Shown here in pieces: positions 27,017-36,329 of a DNA stretch of 64,000 nt; the first letter of the stretch is position 1, and the number at the start of each line of letters is the position of its first letter. A program made the position numbers and the translations under genes. The notes under the pieces were generated by a model. It was not told the DNA's origin. It saw nothing but the letters and a program-made list of their open reading frames with translations, and searched no databases. Source of the DNA: Alphaproteobacteria bacterium (lineage in GTDB: Bacteria > Pseudomonadota > Alphaproteobacteria > CAAGCB01 > CAG-977); assembly GCA_900768875.1 (NCBI GenBank), contig CAAGEP010000003.1:372001-436000 (forward strand), given 5' to 3'.

Positions 27017-27973
27017 ATGACGGGAAAACAGCCTATAGCTTTGGTTGTCAGCGACATTGACAATACGATTTCCGATAAATTCAACGTGTGGGGCAATGCG
27101 CTTGATTCGGCTTTGGACAAACTGGCGAAGCTGCATAAACGCGACCGCAAGGACATTGAACAGGATTTGCTGGCGCACGTTCCGGAATCCGTCAAACACA
27201 TTTCCGGTCCCTATATCGGCAAAGACTTGCGTTCGGACGTTGCCTGCACGCCGTCATTAAAGCCTTCTTCGCCCGAAATGGAAAAAGAACAGGAAAAAAT
27301 TTTTCACGAATGGGACAAGGACAGAAGCAAAGCCGAACTGTACGGCGGCGTTCTGCCCACCATCAACAAAATCAAAGCATCGGGGGCAAAGCTTGTTCTT
27401 TACACCGATTCCCGCGAATCCGTTTGTGTTCCGCGTTTGGCGAAAATGGGCATTACGGCGGATATGATTGACGCGCTTTATGTCCAGCCCGACTTGAAAG
27501 ACGGTCAAATCATCCGCAAACCCGTCAAAGGCGTTGCCAACGATTTCCGCGCGGCTTTGGGGGACAAGCTTGTTTTGCTGGATCCGAAAACAAACAAGCC
27601 GCATCCCAAAAACATGCAAAGAATTCTTGACGATATGGGCGTCAAAGACCCGAAAACCGCCGTTATGGTCGGCGACAACATCCGCGCGGACGGCACAGGC
27701 GCGATTGCCGTCGGGATGAATTTTGCATGGCAAAAACAGGGAACGGTCATCAACGACGCAACCCTGTACTGCTATAAAGCGTTTTGCCAAGACCCGAACT
27801 ACAAACTGACGACGGCGGAACATCTGGAACAAATGAACGACACCAACCGTCCGACGGCTGTTTTGAACGGTTTTGCGGATTTGAACAAATTCTACCGCTT
27901 CACGGCGAAAAGCACGCAACAGTCGGCTTTGCTGACGGCGGCTTTAAGCAAAAAAGCGCGAACAAACCGATAA
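27017..27973 (+). CDS. HAD-superfamily hydrolase
   Basis: 318 codons from ATG 27017 (AAAGGAG upstream). Motif I is VVSDIDNTISD (DxDxT nucleophile region, residues about 10-20); motif II is VLYTDSRES; a lysine in RKPVKG; and motif IV is MVGDNIRADGTGA. A large cap of about 90 residues sits between motifs I and II. Probably a phosphatase, substrate unknown. The C-terminal 60 residues (RPTAVLNGFADLNKFYRF onwards) are outside the HAD fold. It has its own promoter. Confidence 0.82.
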   Translation: MTGKQPIALVVSDIDNTISDKFNVWGNALDSALDKLAKLHKRDRKDIEQDLLAHVPESVKHISGPYIGKDLRSDVACTPSLKPSSPEMEKEQEKIFHEWDKDRSKAELYGGVLPTINKIKASGAKLVLYTDSRESVCVPRLAKMGITADMIDALYVQPDLKDGQIIRKPVKGVANDFRAALGDKLVLLDPKTNKPHPKNMQRILDDMGVKDPKTAVMVGDNIRADGTGAIAVGMNFAWQKQGTVINDATLYCYKAFCQDPNYKLTTAEHLEQMNDTNRPTAVLNGFADLNKFYRFTAKSTQQSALLTAALSKKARTNR

Positions 27974-28029
27974 TCACCGCGGAAGTTCCCGCCCGTACAA
28001 CAGCCAATCATAAACGGCGGAACGTTTCA

Positions 28030-28365
28030 TCAAACGAACGGTGTGTTGTCTTTTGCCAAATCAGACAATTCCATTTTTGCCAAATCGTGAATTTGAACAT
28101 TTCCGTACGATTCAAAAAAGATGTCCATTCCCGCAAATGACGCTTTTGTTCCGATTAAAAAACGTTCCCGATAGCCGTTGTCTTTCAACACATCGCACAA
28201 GCAGCGGGCTTTGGGCAAAAAGAATTTATACATTCTGTATCGAGACGCTTTAATCGGCAGCCGCAAAGGAATTCCGCATGTTTGCGCGACCAGCCCTGCT
28301 TGCGTCCAAGAAACGCCCTCGACTTGTTCCGCCCCGCCCACGCCGTCATCACCTCTGATGCAGCG
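28030..28365 (-). pseudogene. Remnant of a sulfatase-family (LTA synthase/OpgB-like) gene
   Basis: An open stretch of 111 codons with no proper start; a TGA lies immediately upstream in frame. It reads VEGVSWTQAGLVAQTCGIPLR, then CDVLKDNGYRERFLIG, then FAGMDIFFESYGN. These match in order the middle of phosphoglycerol/phosphoethanolamine transferases of the LTA synthase and OpgB (MdoB) type, which work on envelope glucans or lipids. The N-terminal membrane domain and the C-terminal half of the sulfatase fold are missing, and the codons flanking the fragment give nothing recognisable. Best read as a decayed gene, lying between the HAD gene and the metallophosphoesterase. Confidence 0.65.
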
Positions 28366-28446
28366 TCAATATAAATCGCGATCGGAATGTTTGAGCATTG
28401 ATTTCCGTACAAAAGCAAAACGTTGACAAGGTGAAAATAAGCCGTT

Positions 28447-29595
28447 TTATTTTTCGGGAACCAGCGTGATTTCAGAAATTTCGGACGGCGCGAACAACCG
28501 CATGGGCGGTCCCCAGCCCCCTGCTCCGTTTGAAATGTACAGTTTAAACCCGTTGACATCGTACAGCCCCGACAAAAAGCCGTTTGCTTTTTTGACCAAG
28601 AAATGGAACGGAAAAATCTGCCCGCCGTGAGTATGTCCCGACACCTGCAAATCAACCTGTTCTTTGGACAGTTTGTTGGCAATCGAGGGCGAATGGGACA
28701 TCAACAAAGTAAACGCTTGGGGGGATTTTTTTGCCAAAAGCTCCCCGATTTTTTCCATCAAAGCGGGCGTTATCCGCAAAGCGTGCGGATCGGGTATTCC
28801 CGCGACATACACATTTGCGCCGTTCAGCATCAATCCTTCGTTTCGCAAATAAAACAGGCGCAAGTCGCGGAATCTGTTTTCCCACGCGCTTGCCCCGACA
28901 TAAAATTCGTGATTACCCAACGTCACAAACGCGCCGTATTTGGCGTTCAGCTTTGCCAGTTCAGCCGTTTGCTCGGCGATTTCATCGGGCTTCGCATCCA
29001 CAATATCCCCCGGCAAGACGATAACGTCGGGCTTTAAAGCATTGACCGTTTCGACGATTTTCTTCACCCGTTTTACGGGCATGGCGGGATTGATGTGCAA
29101 ATCGCTGACAAGGACGATTTTGAACGGATAGTCGATTTTTTCGGACGCGATTTGAACGGCTTTGACGGCGGGAAATTTCACGCCTTGGTACAGCGAATAA
29201 AGCGAAACAGCCGCCGCCAGCAGGCACGTCGCAATGTTCGCCTTTTTCAGCAAAGCCGCGTTCATCGGGTCGCACGCCGCGGACGCTTTGCCCAGCCAGC
29301 CTGCCGCTTTGTATCCCCAAATCCAGAAAATATCCCGCAGCATAATCAAGCAAAACAGGATAAACGCCGTTCCGAACATAAAGTACAAAACCTGCGACAA
29401 CAGCACATAAGGCACGCCTGTCACGCCCGCTTTGCGCGCCAATCCGATAATCACGGGCGCATACCACGCCGCGACAACGACCGCGCCGATTCCCCATTTG
29501 ACGCTTGCCATGATTTCGGGGTTGTAGCACACCAGCACCCGAATTGTAATCATTGAACACGACAGCGCCAAAATAAAGGAAAGTATCAAAAACAT
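28447..29595 (-). CDS. Membrane-anchored metallophosphoesterase
   Basis: 382 codons. Four hydrophobic segments occupy about residues 1-140, then a calcineurin-like phosphoesterase domain with VSDLHIN, PGDIVDAK, TLGNHEF, LMSHSPS and SGHTHGGQ, the full two-metal ligand set. The layout resembles YkuE/LpxH-like membrane phosphodiesterases, some of which act on lipid substrates. It starts two bases after the malQ stop and is the last gene of the GlgE operon, which may be a coincidence of transcription and not a metabolic link. Confidence 0.88.
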   Translation of the reverse strand: MFLILSFILALSCSMITIRVLVCYNPEIMASVKWGIGAVVVAAWYAPVIIGLARKAGVTGVPYVLLSQVLYFMFGTAFILFCLIMLRDIFWIWGYKAAGWLGKASAACDPMNAALLKKANIATCLLAAAVSLYSLYQGVKFPAVKAVQIASEKIDYPFKIVLVSDLHINPAMPVKRVKKIVETVNALKPDVIVLPGDIVDAKPDEIAEQTAELAKLNAKYGAFVTLGNHEFYVGASAWENRFRDLRLFYLRNEGLMLNGANVYVAGIPDPHALRITPALMEKIGELLAKKSPQAFTLLMSHSPSIANKLSKEQVDLQVSGHTHGGQIFPFHFLVKKANGFLSGLYDVNGFKLYISNGAGGWGPPMRLFAPSEISEITLVPEK

Positions 29596-29596
29596 C

Positions 29597-31747
29597 TTAC
29601 GATCGCGCCGCTTTCAAAATGTTGGCGATTTTTTCCATATCGCCGTCGGAATCCAGTTCTTCGATTGTTTTCGGCAGCTTGAAACGCCAGTTCGGATATT
29701 CGTCGCACGTCCCCGGCATATTCATCTGCTCGGCTTGACGCAAGACATCTTCCAACTGCACCAAAAACACCTGACACGGAGCCTGCGCCAGATAAGTGTA
29801 AATCTTTTCAATCATCTTGGGCGGCAAAGCACCGTTGATTTGGGATTCAAAGTTTTCCGATTCCACAAACCACAATCCGACGCGGGACATCGCTTCAACC
29901 AAAGCGAAACGGTCGGCACGACGATCGGCGCGGGCGATTTGTTCCTTTTGTCCGTCCATCATTCCGATTTTGCACGCGGCATCAATATCGCCGCCCGTCC
30001 ACCAGCCCGTCAAAGTCGGCATATCGTGCGTTCCCGCCGCGACCAAAGCCGATTCGGGATAGCTTGCGGGCGGAATGTAGCGACCGTCGGGCGTGCGTTC
30101 ATAGCGGCACACGCGGAACGACAAAATCCCCGCTTCCGCCAACGCTTCACGGAAAAAGCCGGGGACAACGCCCAAGTCTTCGCCGACGACAAGGCATTTG
30201 TTGCGATGACTTTCCAAAGCGACAATGCCGACCATATCGGCGAACGGATACTGCACGTACGCACCCGCTGCGCCGTCGGGAATACAGAACAGACGCGCCA
30301 ACCCCATGACGTGGTCAATACGCACCGCGCCCGCGCGCTTCATATTCGCGCTTAGGATACGACGGTAAGAAGCATACGCTTCTTCACGCATGCGGGCGGG
30401 ACGCATGGGCGCAACGCCCCAACGCTGACCGTCCGCATTGAACATATCGGGGGGTGAACCGATGCTTAAATCCACGGCGAACAGCTCCTGCGCGCCCCAT
30501 GTTTCGGCACTTTCCGCCGCGACGCCGACCGCCAAATCCTGATACAGCCCGATGCCCAGATTCGCCTGACCGCACGCTTCGGACGCCGCTTTGAACTGCG
30601 CGTCCGCCAGCCAGAACAAGTATTTGAAATAGCGGATTCTGTCGGCGTGTTCTTTGGCGAATTTTTTGGATTGAGCCGTATCGGGCGAAGCATACGCCTT
30701 GCCCCACGATTTAAAGCCGACACCCTTTTTCTTCAGCACGAAGTTTTCCGCCAGCACCTGATACAAAGCGGCATTGTCCAACGCCTCGCCGCCCTTTTCG
30801 CAAAAAGCGTCGAAAGCGTCGGAACCGTTAAAGTCGGCGTACAAAGCCTCGAACGCTTTGCCTTTCAGTTCGCCGACCAAAGCATACTCGACAATGCGGG
30901 ACGCGCGGGCTTTTTGCAATTTCGCCTGAAAATCCTTGTCCGCCAGCAAAGCCTGCAGTTTTTTGGATTTTTGCGCGCCGTTGACCGCCATGACATCAAT
31001 GTAAAGCGGATTTAAGAACAACCGCGACGAAGAATAATACGGGCTTGCCGTTTCGACGTTCGCCATAAACGCGACGTTAATCGGGTTGATGCCCAGAATA
31101 TCCGCGCCGAACCGCTGCGCCACGCCCGCCATTTTTCCCAAGTCCGTAAAATCGCCGATACCCCAGTTTTCAGCCGACCTCAAAGCGTACAGCTGCAAAG
31201 GATACCCCCACGGCTTTCCGCCTTCGCGCATCATATCGGGCTGATAGCACTTTGTCGGCGCGACAATCAAAGTCATCATCCGTCCCGTTTCGGGCAAATC
31301 GGGACTTTCGACCGTCAAGGAATGATAGCCCATGACATCGGGCAAATCCAAAACCAGCTTTACGCGTTCGTATTCGCCGTTGGCGTCGATTTTTTCCAAC
31401 ATCGCGGGAACGGCATGCCCGAACGTCTGTTCGCCCGATTCCAGCGTCAGCACATAGTCAATCCGGGAATGTTTGCCTTTGGCGTGAACAGTCACGGGAA
31501 TTTCGGCAACGCCTTTTTCAATACGGGCGACGACAACGGGCGGCAAAGCGCGCTTGAACGGCTTTTCCAGCTCGGCTTGCAAAGCTTGCTCGGCTTTTTC
31601 GGGAACGGACGCGTCAATGCCCAACCCTTTCAGCACCGCGATTTGCGTTTCAAAGGATGTTTTGTAAATTCTGCCTTCCGCCGAAAACTCGGGTAAAATC
31701 CCCGCCTTTTCAGCTAACAGATTGACCGTTTCGATATGGTTTGTCAC
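29597..31747 (-). CDS. malQ: 4-alpha-glucanotransferase (amylomaltase, GH77)
   Basis: 716 codons from GTG 31747 (AAAGGAT upstream), the size of the long E. coli-type MalQ with an N-terminal beta-rich module (about 1-150). It transfers alpha-1,4-glucan segments between maltodextrins, releasing glucose. Catalytic signatures of GH77: AVRIDHVMGLARLF (nucleophile Asp), VVGEDLGVVP (acid/base Glu) and AAGTHDMPTLTGWW (stabilising Asp). Upstream are glgX, glgB, mak and glgE in one operon, so it probably recycles the maltodextrins released by debranching. Confidence 0.95.
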   Translation of the reverse strand: MTNHIETVNLLAEKAGILPEFSAEGRIYKTSFETQIAVLKGLGIDASVPEKAEQALQAELEKPFKRALPPVVVARIEKGVAEIPVTVHAKGKHSRIDYVLTLESGEQTFGHAVPAMLEKIDANGEYERVKLVLDLPDVMGYHSLTVESPDLPETGRMMTLIVAPTKCYQPDMMREGGKPWGYPLQLYALRSAENWGIGDFTDLGKMAGVAQRFGADILGINPINVAFMANVETASPYYSSSRLFLNPLYIDVMAVNGAQKSKKLQALLADKDFQAKLQKARASRIVEYALVGELKGKAFEALYADFNGSDAFDAFCEKGGEALDNAALYQVLAENFVLKKKGVGFKSWGKAYASPDTAQSKKFAKEHADRIRYFKYLFWLADAQFKAASEACGQANLGIGLYQDLAVGVAAESAETWGAQELFAVDLSIGSPPDMFNADGQRWGVAPMRPARMREEAYASYRRILSANMKRAGAVRIDHVMGLARLFCIPDGAAGAYVQYPFADMVGIVALESHRNKCLVVGEDLGVVPGFFREALAEAGILSFRVCRYERTPDGRYIPPASYPESALVAAGTHDMPTLTGWWTGGDIDAACKIGMMDGQKEQIARADRRADRFALVEAMSRVGLWFVESENFESQINGALPPKMIEKIYTYLAQAPCQVFLVQLEDVLRQAEQMNMPGTCDEYPNWRFKLPKTIEELDSDGDMEKIANILKAARS

Positions 31748-31763
31748 GTTAAATATCCTTTCG

Positions 31764-34103
31764 CTAAATCAGCTTTGTAAAACCGTCGTATTCTTCCGGT
31801 TCGGTCAAATCGGCAGATGTCGCAACGGGTCCCATCGGACCGTAAGTCATAAAGTCCAGTCTGTCCAAATCATCCGTCGTCGCGACCAGACGGCTTTTCT
31901 GAACGGCTTGATACACGCCGCCCAAAATGCCCGTCGTCCCTTCGCGCGCTAGCAATTCAGCCTTATCTTCATCGGGAATGGGAGCTTCGAACAACAGCAC
32001 CGACCACGCGGGAACGTTATAAAGCTCGCCAGATTTGTGCGGTTCGTTTTCGACTTTCGGATTCGGGCGCGTTGTATCCAAAATCAGCGACCATTGCGTT
32101 TCCTTTTGCACTTCGGGCAACAGCCATTCGATGCTTTCGCCGCTGGCGTTCATGACCAAAAAGAAATGATTGTCCGACGTGAACCGCCCCTCGTCGTTGC
32201 AAAAAGCGACGCTCAGCGACCCGCAAATCAGCGCGGACAAGCTTTGCGCATACGGCTTGCCCCAGTCGGCGTCGCTCATTTCCAAGCCCTCGGGCGTCAT
32301 CCAAGTAATGTCTTTGACTTTGGAATCGCCGATTTTTTTGCCCGTATAGTAACGCTTGCGGCGGAAAACGCGGTGCGCCAAGCGGATTTGAATCAGATAC
32401 CGCACAAAGTCCGTAAACGCCGCGTCGTCTTGGGATATGCTTTCCCAGTTCAGCCAGCTTATCGGGCTGTCCTGACAATAAGCGTTGTTGTTGCCCCTTT
32501 GCGTGCGGCAAAATTCATCGCCCGCCGTCATCATCGGCACGCCCAGCGACAGCATCAGCGTCGCCATCATCGCGCGTTTGCGGCGCAGTCTTAAATCCAG
32601 CACGGCGGGATCGCTTGTTTCGCCCTCGACGCCGGAGTTCCACGACTTGTTGTCGTTCGCCCCGTCGCGGTTGTCTTCGCCGTTGGCTTGATTGTGCTTG
32701 TCGTTATAGCTGACAACGTCCTGCAAAGTGAATCCGTCGTGCGCCGTGATAAAGTTGACGCTGGTCCACGGATGCCGCCCGCGGTAGCCGAACGTTTCGC
32801 TCGACCCCGTCAATCGGGACGCGAGGTTTCCGATTTGCCCCTTGTCGCCTTTCCAAAACAAGCGCGTCGTATCGCGGAAACGGTCGTTCCATTCCGACCA
32901 CCCCGGCGGGAAAGCTCCGACCTGATAGCCGCCCATACCGACATCCCAGGGTTCGGCAATCATCTTGACGCGCTGTAAAACGGGGTCTTGCTGAACGGCG
33001 GACAAAAAGCCCGCGTTTTGGTTAAAGCCGTTTGCCGTGCGCGCCAAAGTCGGCGCCAAATCGAAACGAAAGCCGTCGACATGGACGTTTTCCACCCAAT
33101 AACGCAAGGAATCCATGACCAGCTGCAGCACGCGCGGATGTTCGACGTTAAACGACGCGCCGCAGCCCGTCGTGTCTTCGTAATACCGTTTGTTCGTCGG
33201 GTTCAAGCGGTAGTAAACCGCATTGTCAATCCCGCGGAAACAAAGCGTCACACCCATCTGGTTGCCCTCGCCCGTATGGTTGTAGACAACGTCCATGACG
33301 ACCTCGATTCCCGCTTCGTGGAAAGCGCGCACCATGGATTTGACTTCCGCCAAATCCGTTCCCGCCATATAGGACGGGTGCGGCGCGAAGTACGCAATCG
33401 GGTCGTAGCCCCAATAATTAACCAGCTTGTGATCCAACAGGTGTTTCGGCGTAAAAAACGACTGAATCGGCAAAAATTCGACCGACGTAATGCCCAAGCT
33501 TTTCAAATAAGCGACCGCTTCGGGCGCCGCCATCGCCGAAAAAGTCCCGCGGATATGCTCGTCGATTTCGGGATTTTTGAACGTAAAACCTTTCAGGTGC
33601 GTTTCGTAAATGATTGTTTCCGTCCACGCGGTTTCGGGCTTTTTGTCGCCGTTCCACGCAAACGCATCGTCAACGACGCGGCATTTCGGCGCGAAAGGCG
33701 CACTGTCGCGGCGATCGAAAGACATATCGGCTTTCGGACTGCCCGCGCGATAGCCCTGCATTGTTTCGTGAAACACGGGGTTTGCCGTCAGCGATTTGGC
33801 ATACGGATCAATCAGCAGTTTGTTGTGATTGAATCGATGACCGCGTTCGGGATCGTACGGTCCGAAAACGCGATAGCCATACAGCTGCCCCGGCTGAATG
33901 TTCGGCAAATAAACGTGCCACACTTCGTCGGTGCGTTCGGGCATGGCGATTCGCTGAATCTCCTTGGTTCCCGTTTCATCGAACAAGCACAAAAGCACTT
34001 TTTCCGCATTGGCGGAAAACAGCGCGAAGTTGACCCCGTGACCGTCCCAAGTCGCCCCCAACGGATAAGGGCGACCGGGAAAAACGCGAATCCCTTGCGG
34101 CAT
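31764..34103 (-). CDS. glgX: Glycogen debranching enzyme (isoamylase type)
   Basis: 779 codons. It hydrolyses alpha-1,6 branches of glycogen trimmed by phosphorylase. N-terminal CBM48 (about 10-105: PLGATWDGHGVNFALFSANAEKV), then a GH13_11 barrel with DVVYNHTGEGN, VDGFRFDLAPTLAR (nucleophile near residue 345), IAEPWDVG (acid Glu) and NFITAHDGFTL. The lengths and motifs are those of GlgX and not of TreX-type archaeal enzymes, though the two are close. It lies between glgB and malQ in the cassette. Confidence 0.95.
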   Translation of the reverse strand: MPQGIRVFPGRPYPLGATWDGHGVNFALFSANAEKVLLCLFDETGTKEIQRIAMPERTDEVWHVYLPNIQPGQLYGYRVFGPYDPERGHRFNHNKLLIDPYAKSLTANPVFHETMQGYRAGSPKADMSFDRRDSAPFAPKCRVVDDAFAWNGDKKPETAWTETIIYETHLKGFTFKNPEIDEHIRGTFSAMAAPEAVAYLKSLGITSVEFLPIQSFFTPKHLLDHKLVNYWGYDPIAYFAPHPSYMAGTDLAEVKSMVRAFHEAGIEVVMDVVYNHTGEGNQMGVTLCFRGIDNAVYYRLNPTNKRYYEDTTGCGASFNVEHPRVLQLVMDSLRYWVENVHVDGFRFDLAPTLARTANGFNQNAGFLSAVQQDPVLQRVKMIAEPWDVGMGGYQVGAFPPGWSEWNDRFRDTTRLFWKGDKGQIGNLASRLTGSSETFGYRGRHPWTSVNFITAHDGFTLQDVVSYNDKHNQANGEDNRDGANDNKSWNSGVEGETSDPAVLDLRLRRKRAMMATLMLSLGVPMMTAGDEFCRTQRGNNNAYCQDSPISWLNWESISQDDAAFTDFVRYLIQIRLAHRVFRRKRYYTGKKIGDSKVKDITWMTPEGLEMSDADWGKPYAQSLSALICGSLSVAFCNDEGRFTSDNHFFLVMNASGESIEWLLPEVQKETQWSLILDTTRPNPKVENEPHKSGELYNVPAWSVLLFEAPIPDEDKAELLAREGTTGILGGVYQAVQKSRLVATTDDLDRLDFMTYGPMGPVATSADLTEPEEYDGFTKLI

Positions 34104-34119
34104 GGAACGTCAGTCTCCT

Positions 34120-36327
34120 TTAACCTTGGGGAACGAAAATCAGCGTCGACAAAGGAGGCAGCGTGACGGAAACCGAATGTTCGCGGTTGTTCCATCCTTC
34201 GTCCGTCGCTTCGACCGCGCCCATATTGCCCATTCCGCTGCCGCCGTAAATTTCGGCGTCGGAGTTGAAAACTTCGATATACTTGCCGCCTTTGGGGACG
34301 CCAAGCTTGAAGTTTTCGCGCGGCACGGGCGTAAAGTTGGACACGACGACCGCCATATCCTTTCTGTCTTTGCCGTAGCGGATAAAGCTGAACACGCTTT
34401 CGTCGGCGTTGTTCGGATCAATCCATTCAAAGCCCTGCGGATCGTAGTCCTGTTCAAACAAAGCGGGCATTTCGCGATAGATTTTGTTCAAATCGCGCAC
34501 AACGCTCTGCACGCCGCGGTGCATCGGGTCGTTCAGCAAATGCCAGCTCAAAGAACCGTTGTAGTCCCATTCGCGGTCTTGAGCGAATTCGCTGCCCATG
34601 AACAGCAGCTTTTTGCCGGGGAAGCCGTACATAAAGCCGTAGTACGCGCGCAAGTTCGCAAATTTCTGCCAACGGTCGCCCGACATTTTCGTCAACAAAG
34701 AACCTTTGCCGTGAACGACTTCGTCGTGGCTGAGGGGCAGCACGAAGTTTTCGTTATAAGCATACAGCATGCCGAACGTCATTTTGTTGTGGTTGTAGCG
34801 GCGGTAAATCGGATCCAAAGCCATATAGTCCAGCGTGTCGTGCATCCAGCCCATATTCCATTTGTAGCCGAAGCCCAAGCCGCCCATGTACGTCGGACGG
34901 GACACCATCGGCCATGCGGTCGATTCTTCCGCGAACGTCGCCGTCCCCGGACAATTTTCGTACATCAACTCGTTAGTGCGCTTCAAGAACTCGACGGCTT
35001 CCAAATCTTCGTGTCCGCCGAATTTGTTGGGAATCCACTCGCCCGCTTTGCGGCTGTAGTCCAAGTACAGCATGGATGCCACCGCATCGACGCGCAAACC
35101 GTCGACTTGATATTTCTTGTTCCAGAACATCGCGTTCGATGTCAGGAAGTTGTTCACTTCGCGGCGGCCGTAGTTGTAAATTTTGGTTCCCCAATCCTTG
35201 TGTTCGCCGCGGCGCGGATCGGCGTGTTCGTACAAAGCCGTGCCGTCAAAGTTCGCCAAACCGAACGAATCCTTGGGGAAATGACCGGGAACCCAGTCCA
35301 TGATGACGGCAATCTCCGCTTTGTGGAACGCGTCAATCAGTTCGCGGAATTCGTCGGGCGTGCCGAAACGGCTGGTCGGCGCGTACAGCCCCGTCGCCTG
35401 ATATCCCCACGATCCGTCGAACGGATGTTCGTTGACGGGCAGCAGTTCAACGTGCGTATAGCCCATATCCTTGACATAAGGAACCAGTTCGTCCGCCATT
35501 TCGCGGTACGTCAGATAGCGCATGCCTTCGTCGCTGTTTCTGCGCCAAGACCCCAAGTGGACTTCGTAAATCGAAATCGGCGCATCCATCGCATTGGCGG
35601 CTTCGCGTTTTTTGCCCCAGCCTTTGGTTTTCCATTCATAGCGGTCAAGGTTGTAAACAACCGACGCGGTCGACGGGCGTTTTTCCGCATAAAAAGCGAC
35701 AGGGTCGGCTTTCAGCGGCAAGATATTGCCTTCGGGTCCGATAAGTTCGTATTTGTACAAAGCGCCTTCGCCGATATGGGGAACAAAGATTTCCCAAATG
35801 CCCGACGAACCGCGCGGACGCATCATGTGGCGGCGGCCGTCCCATTCGTTGAACGTGCCGACGACGGACACGCGGCGGGCGTTCGGCGCCCACACGGCAA
35901 ACGCAACGCCGTCAACGCCGTCCAGCTTTATCGGATGCGCGCCCAAGCGGTCGTATTCGTCCAAATGGGAACCTTCGGACATATAATAAATGTCCATATC
36001 CCCCAGCACGGGCGGAAAGCGGTAAGCGTCTTCGGTGTCATAGGATTCGCCCTGCCACAAATCGATGCGCAGACGGTATTTGAAGTAATCCCAGTCGGCG
36101 GGGAATTCGTATTGGAACAGCCCCGAGCTGTGGACGCGTTCCATTTGCGCCATCACTTTGCCCGTTTCGTATTCCAGAACGTAAACGTTTTGCGCCTGCG
36201 GCTGGAACGTGCGGACAACCAAATCGCCGTCCGCGCCTTCACGATGAATCCCCAAGACGGAGAACGGATCCCCATATCCCGAAGTAACCAAGGCTTCTAC
36301 GATACTTTCGTCTAAATAATTTTTCAT
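34120..36327 (-). CDS. glgB: 1,4-alpha-glucan branching enzyme
   Basis: 735 codons, full length, GGAG before the ATG. It makes alpha-1,6 branches. Two N-terminal modules are seen: a GlgB N1 domain (about 1-110) and CBM48 (about 120-210, FAVWAPNARRVSVVGTFNEWDGR). The GH13_9 barrel follows with DWVPGHFPKDS, DGLRVDAVASMLYLDY (nucleophile Asp near 412), a catalytic Glu in FAEESTAWP and LPLSHDEVVHGKGS. In the GlgE route GlgB acts directly on the linear glucans made by GlgE, which fits its place after glgE and mak. Confidence 0.97.
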   Translation of the reverse strand: MKNYLDESIVEALVTSGYGDPFSVLGIHREGADGDLVVRTFQPQAQNVYVLEYETGKVMAQMERVHSSGLFQYEFPADWDYFKYRLRIDLWQGESYDTEDAYRFPPVLGDMDIYYMSEGSHLDEYDRLGAHPIKLDGVDGVAFAVWAPNARRVSVVGTFNEWDGRRHMMRPRGSSGIWEIFVPHIGEGALYKYELIGPEGNILPLKADPVAFYAEKRPSTASVVYNLDRYEWKTKGWGKKREAANAMDAPISIYEVHLGSWRRNSDEGMRYLTYREMADELVPYVKDMGYTHVELLPVNEHPFDGSWGYQATGLYAPTSRFGTPDEFRELIDAFHKAEIAVIMDWVPGHFPKDSFGLANFDGTALYEHADPRRGEHKDWGTKIYNYGRREVNNFLTSNAMFWNKKYQVDGLRVDAVASMLYLDYSRKAGEWIPNKFGGHEDLEAVEFLKRTNELMYENCPGTATFAEESTAWPMVSRPTYMGGLGFGYKWNMGWMHDTLDYMALDPIYRRYNHNKMTFGMLYAYNENFVLPLSHDEVVHGKGSLLTKMSGDRWQKFANLRAYYGFMYGFPGKKLLFMGSEFAQDREWDYNGSLSWHLLNDPMHRGVQSVVRDLNKIYREMPALFEQDYDPQGFEWIDPNNADESVFSFIRYGKDRKDMAVVVSNFTPVPRENFKLGVPKGGKYIEVFNSDAEIYGGSGMGNMGAVEATDEGWNNREHSVSVTLPPLSTLIFVPQG

Positions 36328-36329
36328 GC

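Noticed and set aside
34102..36315. A 737-codon open frame antisense to glgB, and similar ones over glgE (37991-39697) and glgX (32988-34166)
   Set aside because: Same cause: shadows of highly biased genes with clear catalytic motifs on the minus strand. No ribosome sites or recognisable motifs.
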